Assembly: GCA_030148805.1 (NCBI GenBank) | Contig: JASBSS010000010.1 | Coordinates: 1 to 33,010 of the forward strand | Source of the DNA: Thiogranum sp. | GTDB lineage: Bacteria; Pseudomonadota; Gammaproteobacteria; DSM-19610 | Direction of reading: 5' to 3' | DNA: 33,010 bases | Part shown: positions 16,739 through 25,175 of the stretch, piece after piece | How the letters are laid out: every line of letters begins with the position of its first letter | Position numbering within the stretch: position 1 is the first letter of the stretch | Notes under the pieces: generated by a model | Databases searched by the model: none | The model's input: the letters and a program-made list of their open reading frames with translations, nothing else | Told to the model about the DNA's origin: nothing | Translations under genes and position numbers: made by a program

Positions 16739-16966
16739 ATGAGCGATCTTCTGATCAAGGAAGCCAAGAAAGTCCTCGCCGGCAAGGCGGGGCGCCTGGA
16801 AGACGAGGAGCTGGAATACCTCGCGCGTGAAATCACCAAGCTTGGGTTCAAGCTCGGTTACGCCCGCGCCTATGCCGCGGGGCCCAATCTGATCCAGCGT
16901 CTGGTCCACGAACTCGAGCGCAAGGAAACCCAGCTCAACGAGATCCGTAAGACGCTCGGCTTCTAA
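16739..16966 (+). CDS. Small helical protein of unknown function
   Basis: A 75-residue soluble protein, rich in Lys, Glu and Leu and probably all-helical. The C-terminal part (LIQRLVHELERKETQLNEIRKTLGF) is coiled-coil-like. ATG 16739 has TTGGAG eight bases upstream and a -10 box with an adjacent palindrome about 50 bp before it, so it looks like a real, separately transcribed gene. No signal peptide, cysteines or recognised domain. It follows the sensor kinase by 121 bp, but its own promoter argues against strict co-transcription. Function unknown. Confidence 0.75.
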   Translation: MSDLLIKEAKKVLAGKAGRLEDEELEYLAREITKLGFKLGYARAYAAGPNLIQRLVHELERKETQLNEIRKTLGF

Positions 16967-17032
16967 CCGTCGGTACCGTAGTTCACGCATCACCGCCGCA
17001 GCGGCGTGCCTGAGGCGACTGATACGCCGGCG

Positions 17033-17136
17033 CCGATGTGCCGATGTGCCGATGTGCCGATGTGCCGATGTGCCGATGTGCCGATGTGCCGATGTGCCGA
17101 TGTGCCGATGTGCCGATGTGCCGATGTGCCGATGTG
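17033..17136. repeat. 8-bp tandem repeat (CCGATGTG), 13 perfect units
   Basis: Thirteen exact head-to-tail copies of CCGATGTG without a single substitution, between the convergent ends of the 75-residue gene and the nucleotidase-like gene. Because 8 is not a multiple of 3, any frame through it encodes an eight-residue repeat (M-C-R-C-A-D-V-P on the plus strand). Purity suggests recent or ongoing slippage expansion. Confidence 0.97.
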
Positions 17137-17147
17137 CTTGTGCGTGA

Positions 17148-17174
17148 GCCGGTCGGGCATATCGCCCGACCGGC
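17148..17174 (-). terminator. 11-bp perfect hairpin after the nucleotidase-like gene
   Basis: GCCGGTCGGGC-ATATC-GCCCGACCGGC is a perfect 11-bp stem with a 5-base loop, 25 bp beyond the stop of the minus-strand gene. No T-run on either side. It is probably a 3' end structure or terminator shared by the convergent genes. Confidence 0.55.
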
Positions 17175-17198
17175 CTCGCGGTTGGTCGATCCGCGCGC

Positions 17199-19802
17199 CT
17201 ACAGCGGGCAGTCGGGTACCGGCGTCGGCATGATGCGGGCGTCGTACTCCGGCGTTCCCGGCAAGCCCCAGGTGCTGTCGGGGGTGGACTTGCTGAAGTA
17301 ACTCGCCACGGTGCCGCACAACGGCTGCATCACCGCCAGCCCCCCATAGCTTTCACGCCCCGGCAGCGGTTTTTGCAGGCGGATGCGATGCGCCGCCGGA
17401 TTGGCCGGTCCGCGACCGCGGGCGATGTCGTACTGGATGTCCTGCGCGCTCGCCGCGGGTTCCGCCCCCGGCTCCTGCAGGTATTTCTCCAGAATCTGCG
17501 TCAGGTCGATCTCCACGCCCTTGACCACCGGGTGTCCGTCCACCCAGACGGTGTGCCCTTCGCTGTCGGTTTCCAGCGCCGGCCGGCCGCTGGCCTCGAG
17601 CCAGGCGCGGCCGGTCGCCGGGTTCATGTTCACCGGCAACAGGTAAGGCGCCTGCGGCGACAGGTCGGTGCCCGGCACCACGTCGGCGTAACCGCGCGGA
17701 TTGCAGTTGGGGCAGTTGTTGAGGGTGAACGGCGCGCGGCCGTAGAAATACCCGGCCACGTCCATCACCGGCATGTGGTTGACCCGGGTGTGGCTGGCCG
17801 GCGCGGCCTGATGCGACCAGGCGCCGGTGGTCTCGTCGATGACCAGATCGCGATACGCCGCCTGCGAACCGGCCGGCGCGCTGGCCGCCCAGGCCGGGGT
17901 CCAGTCGCCCGGGCGCCTGCCGGCGGCGACCGCCTCTTCCGAGGTGGCCGCGTCGTTGATCTGGATCTGCCTGCTGTAGGACCACTCACCGCTTACCGGA
18001 TCCTGGGTGCAGGCCTGGGACGAATCCAACTCGGTCGGCGGCAACCGGTCGCAGCTCAACGTCACCGTGATCCCGCGCGCGCGCGAGTCGCCCGGATACA
18101 CCCCCGGGGTCGGGCCGCGACGCACCCAGTAGGGATCGAAGCTCAACGTCGGGCCGCTATAGGCGAACATCCAGCCGCCCGCCCAGCCTTCGTTGTTGTA
18201 CGGGTTGGACTTGACGTTGGTGTCCATCGGGCTGGTGCTGAACACCGCCAGCGACGAGTTGTCCACCTGGTTGCGTAACTGGTTGGCGTGGATCTTCCCG
18301 GCCTTGCCGACGCGCGCCCCGATGGGCACGAAATGGTACAGATCGTTGCGCGTGATCGGCCCCGGCTGGACGTGGGTGCCATAACGGAAACCGCGCACCG
18401 TGGCCAGGTCCGAGCCCGCCCACCAACGGATGGCATCGGCGATCCAGTCGTGCGAGGTGCCCTCGATGGCCGCGGGCATGGCATCGGGGTCGCTGCTGAA
18501 CAGCGCCTCGTCGGTAAAGCCGCTGCGGTGCAGCGCCTTTTGCGTACTGCCCACCACCTCATCGAGCGAGCCGTTCAGATAGGTGTTGGCGAAGGGGTTG
18601 CGGTGGAACCCCTCGCGCAGCGCGGGGTCGGCGGCGTAGCGGGCGAACTCGGTGGTATAGGGCGCGCGTACCTGCGCGACCTTCCGGGCGATGGTCTTGT
18701 CCGCCTTGATGCCGTCGTGGATGCGGTGCGGTTTGAACTCCCACCCGCTCACCTTGCCGTCGCGCAACTCGAACCGGATCTCGCCGATCATGGTGCCGTC
18801 CTGACCCTCTTCCAGCAGCAGCGTGGTGGCCGTGCGGCTCTTGTTCGGCACGCGGATCGGGTGCACCGTCTCCTCGTGCATGTCCGAGTTGAGAATCAGA
18901 TCGATGTGGTTATCGCCGTCGAGCGCATCGAAGGTGCTGACCATCTCGATGTTGGCACCGACCTCGATCTCGGTGATCAGCACCACCAGATCGACCCGCT
19001 GGGCCCGCACCTCGGCGACAAAACGCGGCACTTCCTGCGCGCAGTCGGTGAACTCGATGCCTTCGACCACCCAGCGGCCGACCACCTGCGGTCCGCGGCG
19101 GGTGGTGCAACCGACAATGCCCACCTTGACGTCACCGACGGTCTTGATCGCGTACGGGGGCAGCACCCGCTCGCCGTTGTCGGCGTACCAGGCGTGCCAG
19201 TCGTTGTACTCCTGCGCGGTATGGACCCGCGGCAGCGTGGCCGGAATGCCGGCGGGAAACGCCGGGCTGGTCACCACCACCCCGTCGGCGTCGACGATCC
19301 GCCCGGCGCTGTCGCTGGGCGCGGTGTTGTAGAGATTGGCCGCCAGGGCGCCCCAGCGGTTGCCGACGCCCTGCTTGCCGCTGCCGGCAGCGAAAAATTC
19401 CTTGAAGCGATCCGGTCCGTAGACATATTCCCAGTTGCCGGGCGCGAACGCGTCGATGCCGAACAGATCGACCACATCGACCAGCGCCTGGCCGCGCGAA
19501 TACAGCGCCTCGCCGGACCCCTGGATGGTGTCGCCGGTGTTGATCAGCAACGAATTGCCCGCGCTTTTGCGGATGGACTGGATCTTGGTGTACATCCGCG
19601 CCAGTCCGCCTTCCAGACGTCCATCGCCGTCACTGCGCAGGTTCGGTCGGGCGATGGTGTGGCCGTGCAGGTCACCCATGTGGATCAGGGTGATCTCCTT
19701 TTCCCTGCCCGGCTTGGACCCGGATTTGTCCTTGCCCTCGGCGATGGTCGTCGTGACCGCCAGCACCAGGGCGGTAGCCGTTATCAGTGCATGCGTTTTC
19801 AT
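17199..19802 (-). CDS. Large exported SoxB/5'-nucleotidase-family metallophosphoesterase
   Basis: An 867-residue exported protein. After a signal peptide (about 1-22) comes a metallophosphoesterase domain with HMGDLHGH (Asp44, His46), NTGDTIQGSG (Asp91), PGNWEYVYG (Asn123; Trp instead of the His usual in 5'-nucleotidases, as in SoxB) and LNSDMHEE. The C-terminal 5'-nucleotidase domain is recognisable by HDWIADAIRWW, FRYGTHVQPGPITRNDLY and a HANQLRNQV element. SoxB is a di-manganese sulfate thiohydrolase of about 560 residues; this protein is about 300 longer, with an unrecognised Cys-containing region (about 590-800, including NCPNCNP). GAGGG upstream and the signal peptide support ATG 19802 over the in-frame ATG at 19952. 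No other sox gene is nearby, so nucleotidase, thiosulfate-related or other hydrolase activity cannot be decided. Confidence 0.8.
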   Translation of the reverse strand: MKTHALITATALVLAVTTTIAEGKDKSGSKPGREKEITLIHMGDLHGHTIARPNLRSDGDGRLEGGLARMYTKIQSIRKSAGNSLLINTGDTIQGSGEALYSRGQALVDVVDLFGIDAFAPGNWEYVYGPDRFKEFFAAGSGKQGVGNRWGALAANLYNTAPSDSAGRIVDADGVVVTSPAFPAGIPATLPRVHTAQEYNDWHAWYADNGERVLPPYAIKTVGDVKVGIVGCTTRRGPQVVGRWVVEGIEFTDCAQEVPRFVAEVRAQRVDLVVLITEIEVGANIEMVSTFDALDGDNHIDLILNSDMHEETVHPIRVPNKSRTATTLLLEEGQDGTMIGEIRFELRDGKVSGWEFKPHRIHDGIKADKTIARKVAQVRAPYTTEFARYAADPALREGFHRNPFANTYLNGSLDEVVGSTQKALHRSGFTDEALFSSDPDAMPAAIEGTSHDWIADAIRWWAGSDLATVRGFRYGTHVQPGPITRNDLYHFVPIGARVGKAGKIHANQLRNQVDNSSLAVFSTSPMDTNVKSNPYNNEGWAGGWMFAYSGPTLSFDPYWVRRGPTPGVYPGDSRARGITVTLSCDRLPPTELDSSQACTQDPVSGEWSYSRQIQINDAATSEEAVAAGRRPGDWTPAWAASAPAGSQAAYRDLVIDETTGAWSHQAAPASHTRVNHMPVMDVAGYFYGRAPFTLNNCPNCNPRGYADVVPGTDLSPQAPYLLPVNMNPATGRAWLEASGRPALETDSEGHTVWVDGHPVVKGVEIDLTQILEKYLQEPGAEPAASAQDIQYDIARGRGPANPAAHRIRLQKPLPGRESYGGLAVMQPLCGTVASYFSKSTPDSTWGLPGTPEYDARIMPTPVPDCPL

Positions 19803-20242
19803 TATGTATCCCTCATCTTCCTTAGGGCGCCGTGATTGGCGCTGAGAATAGATGGCAGGCCGGAAAACGCTATTCCATAGCATTATTCGATGGTGCGTGA
19901 GCGACAATCGACGTTGTTGCATGGAGGCCGATTTGTCTTCCCCCGGCGACACCCGGCCCCCGTTTCCCGGGTCGGTCGCGGGTTACACAAGGACATGGTC
20001 GCCCGGGTTACGCAAGGGCTTGGCGGCCCGGGTTACGCAAGGGCTTGGCGGCCCGGCTTGCTCAAGGACATGGCGGCCCGGGTCACCCGACCCCAGTCCT
20101 CCCGGCGCGCCGCCCCGCGGCTGGGATCCGGCGCGCTGGCAAAAAAATTGGAAGAAAACCTCCACTCTCGGCATCTACCTGTCGATAAGTCATTAGTGGC
20201 AACTAGCGCTGTAGTATTTTTGCCAATAGATGGGGGGGACCG
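19803..20242. other. Divergent spacer with 25-bp repeat
   Basis: The gap holds the upstream region of the nucleotidase-like gene, a 4-copy 25-bp repeat, and an AT-richer stretch (about 20185-20230, CTGTAGTATTTTTGCC) likely to be the promoter of the leader ORF and membrane-protein gene. No additional gene is supported. Confidence 0.5.
19983..20082. repeat. 25-bp tandem repeat, 4 units
   Basis: Four head-to-tail 25-bp units start at 19983, 20008, 20033 and 20058. Each begins TTA/TTG, has CAAGG in the middle and ends GCCCGG(G/C). The inner two units are the same except for the last base; the outer two share AAGGACATGG where the inner have AAGGGCTTGG. Confidence 0.93.
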
Positions 20243-20320
20243 ATGCTGACACCACGTCGCCAGAGGGCGTGGGTTGCCCTATGGGCGCAACCCGACCTGC
20301 CGTGGACGGCGGGCGCATGA
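20243..20320 (+). CDS. Putative 25-residue Trp-containing leader ORF
   Basis: ATG at 20243 is preceded by a G-rich run (GGGGGGGACC) that could act as a weak ribosome site. The 25-codon frame contains three Trp and three Arg. Its TGA stop (20318-20320) overlaps the ATG (20317-20319) of the membrane protein as ATGA, the usual layout for translational coupling. It is too short for family assignment and may be a chance frame. Confidence 0.35.
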   Translation: MLTPRRQRAWVALWAQPDLPWTAGA

Positions 20321-20799
20321 ACGTCCAGGCCGATTTCGCCGCGTTTCGCGCCGCCTTTTCGCGCCGCGAACGCTATCGCCTGGCGGGAAAGTTCCTTCGC
20401 TTCCATCTCTACCAGGCCATGGAGGCCTACGTCGGCATCAGCCTGCTGGCCCTGCTGTTGCTGCCCTGGCTGACGCCGCCGGTGGCCGACTGGCTGCTGA
20501 CGGGCAACATGCTGGTGGTGATGGTGGTCGCGTTCGCCCATTCCGGGCGTATGCTGCTGGAAAAACCCGGTCTTTGGCTGGCTTCCACGCTCGAGGCGCT
20601 GGGATTGTGGGGCGCCTATGAGTGGCTGTTGTCGACCTTCTTCGTCATCCCCAACTTCTGGGCCCTGTGCGCGTTCGTGTTTGTGTTGCGCTTCTGGCAC
20701 CGCGAGGAAAAAGCCCTGACTTTTCTCGCCTTCATGCGCTTCAAGGAAAACGAAAAGACCTCCCGGCTGTTGCGCCAGGGCGCTTCCCGTCAGCCCTGA
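20317..20799 (+). CDS. Small integral membrane protein of unknown function
   Basis: A 160-residue protein with a basic, amphipathic N-terminus (FRAAFSRRERYRLAGKFLRFHLYQ) and about four hydrophobic segments: about 44-60 (VGISLLALLLLPWL), 65-78 (LTGNMLVVMVVAFA), 88-105 (WLASTLEALGLWGAYEWLL) and 105-125 (FFVIPNFWALCAFVFVL). The C-terminal tail is charged and cytoplasmic. ATG 20317 is preferred over ATG 20230 because the leader ORF stop overlaps it and the membrane protein pattern starts here; an independent ribosome site is weak. It ends tail-to-tail with mocA, overlapping it by 10 bases. I recognise no family. Confidence 0.65.
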   Translation: MNVQADFAAFRAAFSRRERYRLAGKFLRFHLYQAMEAYVGISLLALLLLPWLTPPVADWLLTGNMLVVMVVAFAHSGRMLLEKPGLWLASTLEALGLWGAYEWLLSTFFVIPNFWALCAFVFVLRFWHREEKALTFLAFMRFKENEKTSRLLRQGASRQP

Positions 20800-21401
20800 A
20801 CCCGGGCCGGCCCCCCGCCGCCGACCGGGACCGCACGCAACGCCTCGGGGGTATCGATATCCATCAGCACCCCGGGATTGTCGGTCTCCACCGTGACCAG
20901 GCTGGCGCCGTCTGTCGTCAGTAGACCCCGCGCCCCCTCGTCGTCACACAGCCGCGACAACGCCGGCGCGTGGCGCGCGGCAAATCCCACCGGGTGGCCG
21001 CGCCGGCCCTGACAGCGGGGTGCCACCAAATCCGCCCCGGCGGCCAGGCGCGCGGCCAGTTGCCGCACCAGCGCCGGCGCGACATAGGGCATGTCGCCCA
21101 AGGCGATCAACCAGCCGGCGGCATCCCGCGCCGCCTGCACGCCGCAGGCGATACTGCCGCCCATGCCGCGGTGGGCGCGCGCGTTCACCACCACGGGCAT
21201 GCCTTCGGCGCGCAGCAGGCGCGCGACTTCGCCCTCGCCGTCGGCCACCACGGCGAGCGTGCGCGTCAGGGCCGCTTGCAGCCGCCGTGCGCTGGCCACC
21301 ACCAGCGGCGTGCCGTCGGCGAGCGGGTGCAGCAGTTTGTCGCCCCCGAAGCGCCGGCTGCGCCCGGCCGCCAGCAGAATGCCGACAATCGGGGCGTTCA
21401 C
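20790..21401 (-). CDS. mocA: MocA-like molybdenum cofactor nucleotidyltransferase (NTP-transferase family)
   Basis: A 203-residue nucleotidyltransferase. The N-terminal signature LLAAGRSRRFGGDK binds the nucleotide and metal; ALGDMPYV carries the catalytic Asp region, and RRGHPVGF and MDIDTPEAL complete the MobA/MocA pattern. MocA adds CMP to molybdopterin for xanthine-oxidase-type enzymes, which matches the molybdoenzyme genes directly upstream. The start is GTG 21401, whose GTGA overlaps the XdhC stop, implying translational coupling; no ATG gives a correct N-terminus. Last gene of the cluster. The neighbouring context favours MocA over MobA (GMP transfer), but sequence alone does not settle CTP versus GTP. 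Confidence 0.85.
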   Translation of the reverse strand: MNAPIVGILLAAGRSRRFGGDKLLHPLADGTPLVVASARRLQAALTRTLAVVADGEGEVARLLRAEGMPVVVNARAHRGMGGSIACGVQAARDAAGWLIALGDMPYVAPALVRQLAARLAAGADLVAPRCQGRRGHPVGFAARHAPALSRLCDDEGARGLLTTDGASLVTVETDNPGVLMDIDTPEALRAVPVGGGGPARVQG

Positions 21402-22411
21402 GCGGCGCTGACGGCGGCGCGCGCCGGGCTCCGGGCGGCGCGGTTTCGCAGACAGGTGATCTCGGCGAGAATCGAAAGGGCGATCTCCGGCGGCGCATGG
21501 CTGCCGATGGGCAGGCCCACCGGCGCGTGCAGGCGCGCCAGTTGGGCCGCGCTCAAACCGAGACTGCCCAGGCGCTCGCGGCGCGCCTGGCAATTGCGCC
21601 GCGAGCCGATGGCGCCGACATAGAAGGCCGGCGAGTCCAGCGCCGCGAGCAACGCCAGGTCGTCGAGCCTGGGATCGTGGGTCAGGGCCAGCACCACGCA
21701 GCGCGCGTGGGTGATGTGCGCGCGCACCGCGTCGTCGGGCATGCCCGCGAGGCGTTGGCAGCCCTCCAGCCCCCACGGCTGCTCGCCCTCGCGCGGGTCG
21801 CACACCAGCACCTGATAGTTGAGCATGCGCGCCATCGGCGCCACGTACGCCGCCAGATGCCCCGCGCCGATCAACAGCAGGCGCCACGCGGGGCCGAAGG
21901 TTTTTTGCACCTGGGTGGGCGCGTACTCGAATTCCGCCTCGCCGCCGCCGAGCGTGTCGAGGCCACGCGGGTGCAGACTGACTTCGCCGGTGTGCAGACA
22001 CACCCGCCGCGCCACCACCCGGTCCGACCTGATGGCCGCGAGCAGCTGTTGCAGCGGCGCGGCGCTGGCGAGCTGCTCGACCAGCAGTTCCAGCCGGCCG
22101 TTGCACGGCAGTCCCAGGCGCGTGGCCTGCTGGCGATCGATCCCGTAGTCGAGCAGCGTGGGCGAGCGCTCGCTCAGTTCGCCGGCGACGTAACGCGCCA
22201 CCAGGTCCTGCTCGACGCAGCCGCCCGACACCGAGCCGCAGAACACCCCGTCACGCCGCATCAGCATCAGCGAACCGAGCGGCCGCGGGGAGGAGCCCCA
22301 GGTGCGGACCACGGTCACCAAGGCCGGGCGGTGGCCCTGCCCGATCCAGTCGATGGCGCGCGCGAGGATTTCGCGGTCGCTGTCCTGCCGCCCTGGCGTC
22401 GGCGCACTCAA
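21398..22411 (-). CDS. xdhC: XdhC-family molybdoenzyme maturation factor
   Basis: A 337-residue cytoplasmic protein of the XdhC/CoxF family, which binds sulfurated molybdenum cofactor and inserts it into xanthine-oxidase-type apoenzymes. N-terminal XdhC/CoxI domain: [22 protein letters not shown] and [13 protein letters not shown]-terminal Rossmann domain: [47 protein letters not shown], and the closing [12 protein letters not shown]. The likely start is TTG 22411, which overlaps the TGA of the upstream large subunit (TTGA). No ribosome site is visible, so reinitiation is likely. The frame is open far upstream but there it only shadows the large-subunit gene. Confidence 0.9.
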   Translation of the reverse strand: MSAPTPGRQDSDREILARAIDWIGQGHRPALVTVVRTWGSSPRPLGSLMLMRRDGVFCGSVSGGCVEQDLVARYVAGELSERSPTLLDYGIDRQQATRLGLPCNGRLELLVEQLASAAPLQQLLAAIRSDRVVARRVCLHTGEVSLHPRGLDTLGGGEAEFEYAPTQVQKTFGPAWRLLLIGAGHLAAYVAPMARMLNYQVLVCDPREGEQPWGLEGCQRLAGMPDDAVRAHITHARCVVLALTHDPRLDDLALLAALDSPAFYVGAIGSRRNCQARRERLGSLGLSAAQLARLHAPVGLPIGSHAPPEIALSILAEITCLRNRAARSPARAAVSAA

Positions 22412-24621
22412 GCCGACAGACTCAACGGCAGGCGGTCGAAGTCCCGGCCGGTGGCCGCGCGCAGCGCGTTGGCCACCGCCGGGGCGATCACCGGGGTGGC
22501 CGGTTCGCCGACCCCGGTCGGCGGCTGCGAGGACGGCAGGATGTGGACCTCGACCGCTGGCATCTGGTCGATCCGCAGCACCCGATAGGTATCGAAATTG
22601 CCCTGCACCACGCGCCCGTCCTCCAGGCTGATTTCGCTGGCAAGCGCGGCCGACAAGCCGTAGCCCATGCCGCCTTCCATCTGCGCGCGCACAATGTCGG
22701 GGTTGACCGCCAGGCCGCAGTCGATGGCGATCACCACCCGGTCGACACTGAAACTGTTGTCGGGGTGCACGCTGACCTCGGCGACCTGGGCGACGTAACT
22801 GTTGAACGATTCGTGCACGGCGATCCCGCGGCCGCGCCCCTGGCCCAGCGGCCGATCCCAGCCGGCCTTTTCGGCGGCCAGGTTCAGCACGCCCAGATGG
22901 CGCGGCTGTTCGCGCAACAACGCCTGGCGAAACGCCAGCGGATCGCGCCCGGCCTCGGCGGCCAGACGATCGATGAAGGTTTCCACCGCGAAGGCGGTAT
23001 GGGTGGAGCCGACCGAACGCCACCACTGCACCGGCACCGGCAGCTCGGTGGTGTGCAGCTCGACGCGCAGATTGGGGATGGCGTAAGGCAGGTTGGCCGC
23101 GCCCTCGACCGAGGTGACATCGACGCCGTCCTTGACCAGCATGCCCTCGAAGGCGGTGCCCGCGGCGATCGACTGGCCGACGATCCGCTGGCGCCAGGCG
23201 ATCGGGTTGCCGTTCTCATCCAGCGCCGCCTCCAGCCGGTGCAGATACAGCGGGCGGTAGTAGCCGGCGCGCATGTCGTCCTCGCGCGTCCACACCAGTT
23301 TCACCGGCCGCTGGCCGCCGCTGGCCTTGGCGATCTGCGCGGCCTCGACCACATAGTCCGACTGCGGGTTGGCGCGCCGGCCGAACGAGCCACCGGCGTA
23401 GAGCATGTGGATCTTCACCTGTTGCGGTTCGATACCGAACACCCCGGCGACGGCGTGCTGGTCGGGCGTCTGGTATTGATCGCCGTTCCAGATCTCCACC
23501 CCTTGCGCGGTGCGTTGCACCACGCAGTTCATCGGCTCCATGGCGGCGTGCGCCAGGTAGGGGAAATGCATTTCCGCCTCGATGCGGCGCGCCGCGCCTT
23601 GCAGGGTCCCGTCGCTGTCGCCTTCGTCGCGCGCGACACTGCCCGGTTGCCGGGCCAGCTCGCTGTAACGGGCGAAGATCTCCGCGCTGCCTTGTCGGAA
23701 CGCGCCGCTTTCGTCCCACTCGATCGCCAGGGCGTCGCGGCCTTTTTTCGCGCTCCAGAAATCGCGCGCCAGCACCGCCACGCCGGTGGGGATCTGCACC
23801 ACCTGGGCGACCCCGTCCACCTGTCTGGCTTTGCCGGCGTCGAAGCGTTTCACCTTGGCGCCGAAGCGCGGCGGGTGGGCCACCAGCGCGGTGAGCATCT
23901 CGGGCAGCTGCACGTCCTGGGTGAAGCGGGCGCTGCCGTCGGTCTTGGCCTTGCTGTCCTTGCGCGGCAGGCGGGCGCCGATCAGGCGGTATTCGTGCGG
24001 GTCCTTGAGCATCACGTCCTCGGGCACCGGCTGGCGCGCGGCATTTTCGGCCAGCTCGCCGAAGCTGGCCTGGCGCTGGCTGCCGGCGTGGCGCAGCACG
24101 CCCTCGCTGACTTCGATCTGATCCTCCGCCACGTCCCAGGCCTGGGCCGCGGCGGCCACCAGCATGGCACGCGCCGTGGCCCCGGCCTTGCGCATCTGCT
24201 CCCAGGAATTGGCCATCGAGGTACTGCCGCCGGTGCCCTGGGTGCGACCCCAGAACAGATTGTTGTAGCGCTCGGGGTCGGCCGGCGCGGCCTCCACCCG
24301 GACCTGCGACCAGGCGGCGTCGAGTTCCTCGGCCACCAGGGTGGCCAGGCCGGTGTAGGTGCCCTGCCCCATCTCCAGGTGCTTGGCGATCACCGTCACG
24401 CTGTTGTCGCCGCCGATGCGCACGAAGGCGTTGGGCGCGAAGCGGCTCTCGGCCACCACCTTGCCGCCGGCCTTGCCCGGGCCGGCCTGGGCCTGCTCCT
24501 CGGCCGGCGGCGCCTCGCGCTCGCAGCCAGCCAGTACCATGCCCAACGTGAGGCCGGCGCCGGCGCCCGCGCTGACCACCAGGAAACGCCGCCGCCCGCT
24601 ATCGATGTCGTGGTTTGTCAT
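22408..24621 (-). CDS. Tat-exported molybdopterin-binding oxidoreductase large subunit (IorB/xanthine oxidase family)
   Basis: A 737-residue molybdoenzyme subunit of the isoquinoline 1-oxidoreductase/aldehyde dehydrogenase branch. Residues 8-35 hold a twin-arginine motif (SGRRRFLVV), a hydrophobic stretch and a lipobox-like LAGC (Cys33), pointing to Tat export and possibly lipidation. Cofactor segments include [37 protein letters not shown] and, near the end, [18 protein letters not shown], whose Glu is the catalytic residue of the family. It pairs with the [2Fe-2S] subunit 13 bp upstream. TCATG... ATG 24621 has GGAGG upstream. Substrate unknown: aldehydes or N-heterocycles are typical for the family. 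Subunit naming as IorB is by similarity only. Confidence 0.9.
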   Translation of the reverse strand: MTNHDIDSGRRRFLVVSAGAGAGLTLGMVLAGCEREAPPAEEQAQAGPGKAGGKVVAESRFAPNAFVRIGGDNSVTVIAKHLEMGQGTYTGLATLVAEELDAAWSQVRVEAAPADPERYNNLFWGRTQGTGGSTSMANSWEQMRKAGATARAMLVAAAAQAWDVAEDQIEVSEGVLRHAGSQRQASFGELAENAARQPVPEDVMLKDPHEYRLIGARLPRKDSKAKTDGSARFTQDVQLPEMLTALVAHPPRFGAKVKRFDAGKARQVDGVAQVVQIPTGVAVLARDFWSAKKGRDALAIEWDESGAFRQGSAEIFARYSELARQPGSVARDEGDSDGTLQGAARRIEAEMHFPYLAHAAMEPMNCVVQRTAQGVEIWNGDQYQTPDQHAVAGVFGIEPQQVKIHMLYAGGSFGRRANPQSDYVVEAAQIAKASGGQRPVKLVWTREDDMRAGYYRPLYLHRLEAALDENGNPIAWRQRIVGQSIAAGTAFEGMLVKDGVDVTSVEGAANLPYAIPNLRVELHTTELPVPVQWWRSVGSTHTAFAVETFIDRLAAEAGRDPLAFRQALLREQPRHLGVLNLAAEKAGWDRPLGQGRGRGIAVHESFNSYVAQVAEVSVHPDNSFSVDRVVIAIDCGLAVNPDIVRAQMEGGMGYGLSAALASEISLEDGRVVQGNFDTYRVLRIDQMPAVEVHILPSSQPPTGVGEPATPVIAPAVANALRAATGRDFDRLPLSLSA

Positions 24622-24634
24622 GCCGTGACCTCCT

Positions 24635-25090
24635 CTACACCAGCGCCCTGGCGGCTTGTTGGATCGCCGCGCGGATGCGCGCATAGGTGTTGCAACGACA
24701 GATGTTGCCGCGCATGGCCTCGTCGATGTCCTTGTCGGTGGGGTGCGGGTTGCGGCTGAGCAGTCCGATCGCCGCCATGATCTGGCCCGACTGGCAATAG
24801 CCACACTGCACCACATCCAGCGATTCCCAGGCCGCCTGCACCGCCCTGGCCGGCGCCGAGTCCAGGCCCTCGATGGTGGTCACCGGCTTGGCGCCGACCG
24901 CCGAGACCGGCGTCACGCACGAGCGGATCGGCTGACCGTCGAGGTGCACCGTGCAGGCGCCGCACTGGGCGATGCCACAACCGAACTTGGTGCCGGTCAG
25001 CCCGAGACCGTCGCGCAACGCCCACAGCAGGGGCGTGTCGGGCGCGACATCCAGCGATTGAGTCTTGCCGTTGAGGGTGATTTCGATCAT
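24635..25090 (-). CDS. [2Fe-2S] subunit of molybdoenzyme (IorA-like)
   Basis: A 151-residue iron-sulfur protein that takes electrons from the molybdenum site. The plant-ferredoxin-like N-terminal domain has Cys38, Cys43, Cys46 and Cys58 ([17 protein letters not shown]...RSC); the helical C-terminal domain has Cys96, Cys99, Cys131 and Cys133 (QCGYCQSGQ and NICRCNTY). That makes the usual two [2Fe-2S] clusters. ATG 25090 is chosen because AAGGAGAG precedes it. No signal peptide of its own, so it probably rides through the Tat system with the large subunit. First gene of the four-gene molybdoenzyme set. No cytochrome c subunit, the third component in many relatives, is found here. Confidence 0.93.
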   Translation of the reverse strand: MIEITLNGKTQSLDVAPDTPLLWALRDGLGLTGTKFGCGIAQCGACTVHLDGQPIRSCVTPVSAVGAKPVTTIEGLDSAPARAVQAAWESLDVVQCGYCQSGQIMAAIGLLSRNPHPTDKDIDEAMRGNICRCNTYARIRAAIQQAARALV

Positions 25091-25125
25091 GCGGGACTCT
25101 CCTTGTAAAAATGTCACGGTCTCAG

Positions 25126-25146
25126 GCCGCGCCGGTCACGCGCGGC
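25126..25146 (-). terminator. GC hairpin between the OmpA-family gene and iorA-like gene
   Basis: GCCGCGC-CGGTCAC-GCGCGGC forms a 7-bp stem 30 bp beyond the OmpA-family stop. On the minus strand a T-run (ATTTTT) follows only after about 12 bases, so termination may be partial and some readthrough to the molybdoenzyme genes is possible. Confidence 0.4.
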
Positions 25147-25175
25147 GGGGCGGGCAGCGGCGGGCGGGCGCGGGC

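Noticed and set aside
13994-17136. The short tandem arrays as CRISPR arrays
   Set aside because: Units are 8 or 9 bp, directly adjacent with no spacers, and no cas genes are present.
17006-17301. Repeat proteins (M-C-R-C-A-D-V-P or H-I-G-T-S-A-H-R type) through the 8-bp array
   Set aside because: Any 8-bp repeat without a stop gives such a frame; there is no ribosome site, and the frames run into the nucleotidase gene antisense.
22543-24759. A 738-codon plus-strand frame opposite the molybdoenzyme large subunit
   Set aside because: Composition typical of antisense GC-rich frames; the minus strand has full cofactor motifs and operon structure.
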